From contig JAUXCH010000225.1 of the NCBI GenBank assembly GCA_030618975.1, forward strand, positions 1 through 7,480: a stretch of DNA of 7,480 nucleotides, read 5' to 3'. Position 1 is the stretch's first letter. Each line of letters opens with the position of its first letter. The notes below the pieces were generated by a model that worked only from the letters and a program-made list of their open reading frames with translations, had not been told where the DNA came from and searched no databases. The translations under genes were made by a program, and so were the position numbers. This DNA is from Planctomycetia bacterium (GTDB taxonomy: Bacteria > Planctomycetota > PLA2 > JAEUHO01). Positions 5,273-7,480 of the stretch are shown here, one piece after another.

Positions 5273-5458
5273 GCACGAGGGCTCCCCCACCTCTTGGCCA
5301 GCATCTTGGCCAAACTGGACCTCTACCCGGTGCCTTTCGGTGCCGTTCGCTACCGATCCGGCGTTACCAGTAGTGGTCGCGCTGCTCGCCCGGACGCTCT
5401 GAGAGCCGCATTGCGTGCGGACCGGCGGGCGAGAGGATGGAGCCCCGGGTGAGATTCG
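5273..5458 (+). repeat. R1 copy b
   Basis: It begins at GCACGAGG 11 bases after the stop codon of the 415-aa secreted protein and runs to GGAGCCCCGGGTGAGATTC. From 5291 it differs from R1 copy c (7135-7288) at about 8 of 152 positions (about 95% identical). Three potential hairpins are visible: TTGGCCA/TGGCCAA (5294-5313); GCG-tt-ACCA/TGGT-CGC (5361-5380); CCGCA/TGCGG (5406-5420). It fills most of the 325-base spacer 5263-5587, where I see no gene. The copy stops inside the T-loop-like sequence that is complete in copy a. Confidence 0.7.
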
Positions 5459-5587
5459 TGCGAGCAGGTGGTCGGGCCATAGTGGCCGTCGAGGACATGG
5501 TCGCTCCCTCCCGAGAGCAGCCATTTGCGGAACCACGCCAGCCTCAGAGCATCCAAAGGGACGGCCCCCATCGGCACGGAGTCCAAG

Positions 5588-5941
5588 ATGTTCCGCCCTC
5601 TTTCCGCCGCCATCTTTCTCGCCCTGCTGCTCACCGCCTGTGGCCCCGAGCGCACCGCCCCCAATGCAGAGGCACGCTTCCGGCCCGAGACGGATGACCT
5701 CATGAAGGCCGTCGCTCTCGCGCTCCCTGAGTTCGACCAGGCACGCCGGGGAGCCGAACCCTTCAAGCTCATTGGCGCGGAACAGTTGATCCTTGACGGG
5801 AAGTACGTCTGGCGCGTGACGCTCAAGACGACGCACCTTCTACCCGAAGACCCCTCCTCGGAACCGGTCGGACTGGGCGGCGAGGTCTTCGTGATCGTGG
5901 ACCTGGAGAGCGGGACCGTGACCCACGCGTACGGCGAGTAG
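5588..5941 (+). CDS. Small predicted lipoprotein
   Basis: A 117-aa protein with ATG 5588 and GGAG at 5578-5581, 6 bases upstream. The signal peptide ends in lipobox LTAC with Cys18. The mature part is one small domain: a helix (TDDLMKAVALALPEFDQARR), then strands FKLIGAEQLILDGKYVWRVT, LLPEDP and GLGGEVFVIVDLESGTVTHA. The order of W-R-V-T-x-K, L-L-P, G-x-G-G-E and V-D-x-x-x-G is a pattern I associate with small uncharacterised planctomycete-type proteins of a PepSY-like flavour; the fold is inferred. R2 copy 4 starts 29 bases after its stop on the same strand, so the two may be co-transcribed. Confidence 0.85.
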   Translation: MFRPLSAAIFLALLLTACGPERTAPNAEARFRPETDDLMKAVALALPEFDQARRGAEPFKLIGAEQLILDGKYVWRVTLKTTHLLPEDPSSEPVGLGGEVFVIVDLESGTVTHAYGE

Positions 5942-5970
5942 ATTCGCCACGCCAGCCCTGTTCCGAGAAG

Positions 5971-6138
5971 ATGACCCCGGCTTGGGCCGCGTTGGCCGTC
6001 CTCCTGGTCGCTGCGGCCAGGGTGGATCGGCGGCTCCGGGCGCGATCGAGGCTGCGCTCGCGCCGGTTCGACCCCGACGATGCGTGGGCGGTGTTGCAGG
6101 CCGGGTTTGCGAGAAGGCCGGGCGAGGGTGTTCGGTGA
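5971..6138 (+). CDS. Small single-pass membrane protein, R2 family copy 4 (intact)
   Basis: A 55-aa protein: MTPAWAALAVLLVAAARVDR (membrane segment, about residues 4-16), then a basic stretch (RRLRARSRLRSRR), then the conserved FDPDDAWAVLQAGFARR and a short Gly/Arg tail. About 84% of codons end in G or C, as in the neighbouring genes. The copy has its own ATG and stop, although the only purine-rich stretch (GAGAAG) touches the ATG, so the ribosome binding site is poor. Translation may be coupled to the lipoprotein 29 bases upstream. The positive charge after the membrane segment predicts the tail in the cytoplasm. The family is not recognised. A toxin-like or signalling peptide is possible but unsupported. 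Confidence 0.55.
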   Translation: MTPAWAALAVLLVAAARVDRRLRARSRLRSRRFDPDDAWAVLQAGFARRPGEGVR

Positions 6139-6174
6139 CCTCACATGCCGCTCGTTTCCGCCTCCGGCCAGCCG

Positions 6175-6987
6175 TCAGAACCGAGTGAATCGTGCCACGA
6201 GTGCGCCCGCCTCCGACGCCTTCCCGTCGAAGACGATGTACACTTGGATGGTCTGCTGTGGTTCGATCCTGTCCCCCGTCAGGGTGAAGGCGTTGTTCCC
6301 ATCGAAGGTGATGTCGAACGCCTTGTCAGGCACGATGACCTCGTCGATCCCCGGCTGGGCTCCCATGAGTTCGAAGCGGCCGAACGCGATGGGGCTTTTA
6401 CCCCCGTTCGTGATGCAGAGGAGAAGGCCCGTGGTCATGGGGAGGAACGGCCGAGCGATGGTTGGATTGCCGCCACGCGCACGGAAGTCTGCCAGACGTG
6501 AACAACCCTTCGAGATCGTGATGGGCTGCGAGGAGAACGCCAGCGTGAATCTGACTACGGTCACGGTCGCCTTGGCCTTCACTTGGACCCAGATCGGCAG
6601 GTGAGGGGAAATCGGCATTGGCGGTCCGTCGTGCCTGCCCCTCGCACGGGGCGGGTTGATGTCCGTCGAGCCGTGGCTGGTGGGAGGATCTCCGTAGACC
6701 ACGCGGATCCTCGTGATGCCCTGGCTGGGGGATGCCTGGATCTCGGCGCCCTTCTCGTCCTCCATCCTCACCGTCACGCCGCAGACGGGGAATCGCGCGA
6801 CGAATCTAAACTCGAACGTGTGTTCGCTAGGCGTTCCTCCGAGCGGGATCTTCTCGCTGGAGTAGTTGGGCAGATTGGCGTTCAGTTCGGCGCCGCCTGC
6901 CACCATGGTGTCTGAACTGGCAGTCTGCTGTACGCCGAGGACGCACAGGACGGTGAGCGCCAGTTGCATGAGCCTGCCGAGCCTCAT
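6175..6987 (-). CDS. Secreted protein of unknown function with beta-rich domains
   Basis: A 270-aa protein. ATG 6987 is preceded by AGGGAGGACAAGGA, a strong ribosome binding site. Residues 1-25 are a Sec signal peptide (MRLGRLMQLALTVLCVLGVQ, then QTASS). Two beta-rich parts follow. Residues 30-100 contain HTFEFRFVARFPVCGVTVRM and a Gly/Asp-rich turn region. Residues 125-270 contain WVQVKAKATVTVVRFTLAFS, a central Cys pair, and the ending PQQTIQVYIVFDGKASEAGA. This Pro-Gln-x-T then V-x-F-D pattern is common in immunoglobulin-like extracellular domains; the fold is inferred. It converges with R2 copy 4 (36-base gap) and its leader is R3 copy B. The N-terminal 8 residues match the partial gene at the left edge. 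Confidence 0.8.
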   Translation of the reverse strand: MRLGRLMQLALTVLCVLGVQQTASSDTMVAGGAELNANLPNYSSEKIPLGGTPSEHTFEFRFVARFPVCGVTVRMEDEKGAEIQASPSQGITRIRVVYGDPPTSHGSTDINPPRARGRHDGPPMPISPHLPIWVQVKAKATVTVVRFTLAFSSQPITISKGCSRLADFRARGGNPTIARPFLPMTTGLLLCITNGGKSPIAFGRFELMGAQPGIDEVIVPDKAFDITFDGNNAFTLTGDRIEPQQTIQVYIVFDGKASEAGALVARFTRF

Positions 6988-7057
6988 TCCTTGTCCTCCC
7001 TCTCGTCAACCGGATCCCGGAGTCATGGCCACCTGGGGCCGACCGCCGGGTGGAAAC
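6965..7057 (-). repeat. R3 copy B: leader of the secreted-protein gene
   Basis: It aligns with 81-173 over 93 bases without a gap, about 75% identical. It covers the first 8 codons of the gene starting at 6987, its ribosome binding site and about 70 bases of upstream DNA. No alternative coding explanation is evident for the upstream part, so conservation there suggests a shared promoter or leader. Confidence 0.6.
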
Positions 7058-7120
7058 GAGAAAAGTGTACAGAGACGGTCCACGGCCCCGCCCGGCGAGC
7101 GGCTACACGCGGCCCTCGCC

Positions 7121-7288
7121 GCACGAGGTGCCACCTCTTGGCCAGCATCTTGGCCAAACTCGACCGCTACCCGGTGCCTTTCGGTGCCGTTCGCTGCCGA
7201 TTGGGCGTTACCAGTAGTGGTCGCGCTGCTCGCCCGGACGCGCTGAGAGCCGCATTGCGTGCGGACCGGCGGGCGAGAGAGTGGAGCC
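7121..7288 (+). repeat. R1 copy c
   Basis: It starts at GCACGAGG, like copy b, and ends at GTGGAGCC where R2 copy 5 takes over. The three hairpins are kept: 7138-7157, 7205-7224 and 7250-7264. The 63 bases between R3 and this repeat (7058-7120) hold no gene. They weakly resemble the N-terminal coding part of R2 copy 1 (CCGCCC...CGAGC...ACG), which suggests that R1 was inserted within an R3-R2 unit. Confidence 0.7.
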
Positions 7289-7447
7289 GCGCTGGCCATC
7301 CTCCTTGTGGTCGCGGCGTTCGTGGTGCTCCGGCGGCTCCGGGCGCGATCGAGGCTGCGCTCGCGCCGGTTCGACCCCGATGATGCGAGGGTGGTGTTCC
7401 AGGCCGGGTTGGCACGGAGGCCAGCAGAGGGAGGTGAGGTCCGGTAG
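7259..7447 (+). CDS. Small single-pass membrane protein, R2 family copy 5
   Basis: A 62-aa frame from GTG 7259: MRTGGRESG, then AALAILLVVAAFVVL (membrane segment), then RRLRARSRLRSRR, then FDPDDARVVFQAGLARR and an acidic/Gly tail to the stop at 7445-7447. The GTG lies in the third hairpin of R1 copy c, so the first residues come from R1, not R2. GAGAG about 9 bases upstream is a weak ribosome binding site. It is divergent from the secreted-protein gene starting at 6987. In FDPDDA the codon choices differ from the other copies only at third positions. DARVV replaces DAWAV. Function is unknown. Confidence 0.45.
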   Translation: MRTGGRESGAALAILLVVAAFVVLRRLRARSRLRSRRFDPDDARVVFQAGLARRPAEGGEVR

Positions 7448-7480
7448 GGACTCCGTAGCTGCCAGGGGGCGGTCCCCGCC

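Noticed and set aside
5291..5452. A protein encoded by R1 (open plus-strand frame in copies b and c)
   Set aside because: The differences between copies are not concentrated at third positions, there is no start with a ribosome binding site, and the frame is not kept in copy a.
5350..6144. A 264-codon minus-strand open frame
   Set aside because: It is antisense to the small lipoprotein and R2 copy 4, both of which have recognisable features. High GC makes such open antisense frames common.
1..7480. Insertion sequence, transposase, integrase or CRISPR array
   Set aside because: No transposase or integrase motifs were seen on either strand. The repeats are few, irregularly spaced and of mixed types, unlike a CRISPR array.

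Overview
The window is high-GC DNA with strong G/C preference at third codon positions. It is typical of a free-living bacterium with many single, poorly characterised exported proteins. Three predicted lipoproteins, two Sec-exported proteins and no housekeeping or mobility genes are visible. I think Planctomycetota is the best guess, with Myxococcota or a similar high-GC phylum as alternatives. This rests on the general look of the secreted proteins, not on a marker gene.

Layout from left to right. 1-103 (-): 5' end of a gene running off the window. 181-429 (+): small membrane protein, R2 copy 1. 509-1051 (+): lipoprotein. 1245-1811 (-): lipoprotein. 1841-2006: repeat R1, ending in a tRNA-3'-end-like sequence. 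2062-2286 (+): truncated MNT nucleotidyltransferase. 2322-2939 (-): GNAT acetyltransferase. 2955-3284: inverted repeat, R1 fragment and a frameshifted R2 copy 2. 3301-3744 (-): conserved-looking cytoplasmic protein. 3803-3943 (+): decayed R2 copy 3. 4015-5262 (+): 415-aa secreted protein. 5273-5458: R1 copy. 5588-5941 (+): small lipoprotein. 5971-6138 (+): intact R2 copy 4. 6175-6987 (-): secreted protein. 6965-7057: its leader, R3 copy B. 7121-7288: R1 copy. 7259-7447 (+): R2 copy 5.

The genes do not form a recognisable pathway and most stand alone with their own ribosome binding sites. The notable content is in the spacers, where three dispersed sequence families recur. R2 looks like a short gene for a single-pass membrane peptide with a basic tail and an RFDPDDAWAVFQAGLARR-type ending. 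It occurs five times, always on the + strand, and in the conserved motif the copies differ only by silent changes. R1 is a roughly 150-bp element with three potential hairpins, about 95% identical between two copies, and it runs into a tRNA T-arm/acceptor-like sequence. R3 is a 93-bp leader shared without gaps by the minus-strand genes at the two ends of the window. The right end looks like the left-end R3-R2 unit interrupted by an R1 insertion. No function can be assigned to these families from the sequence alone.
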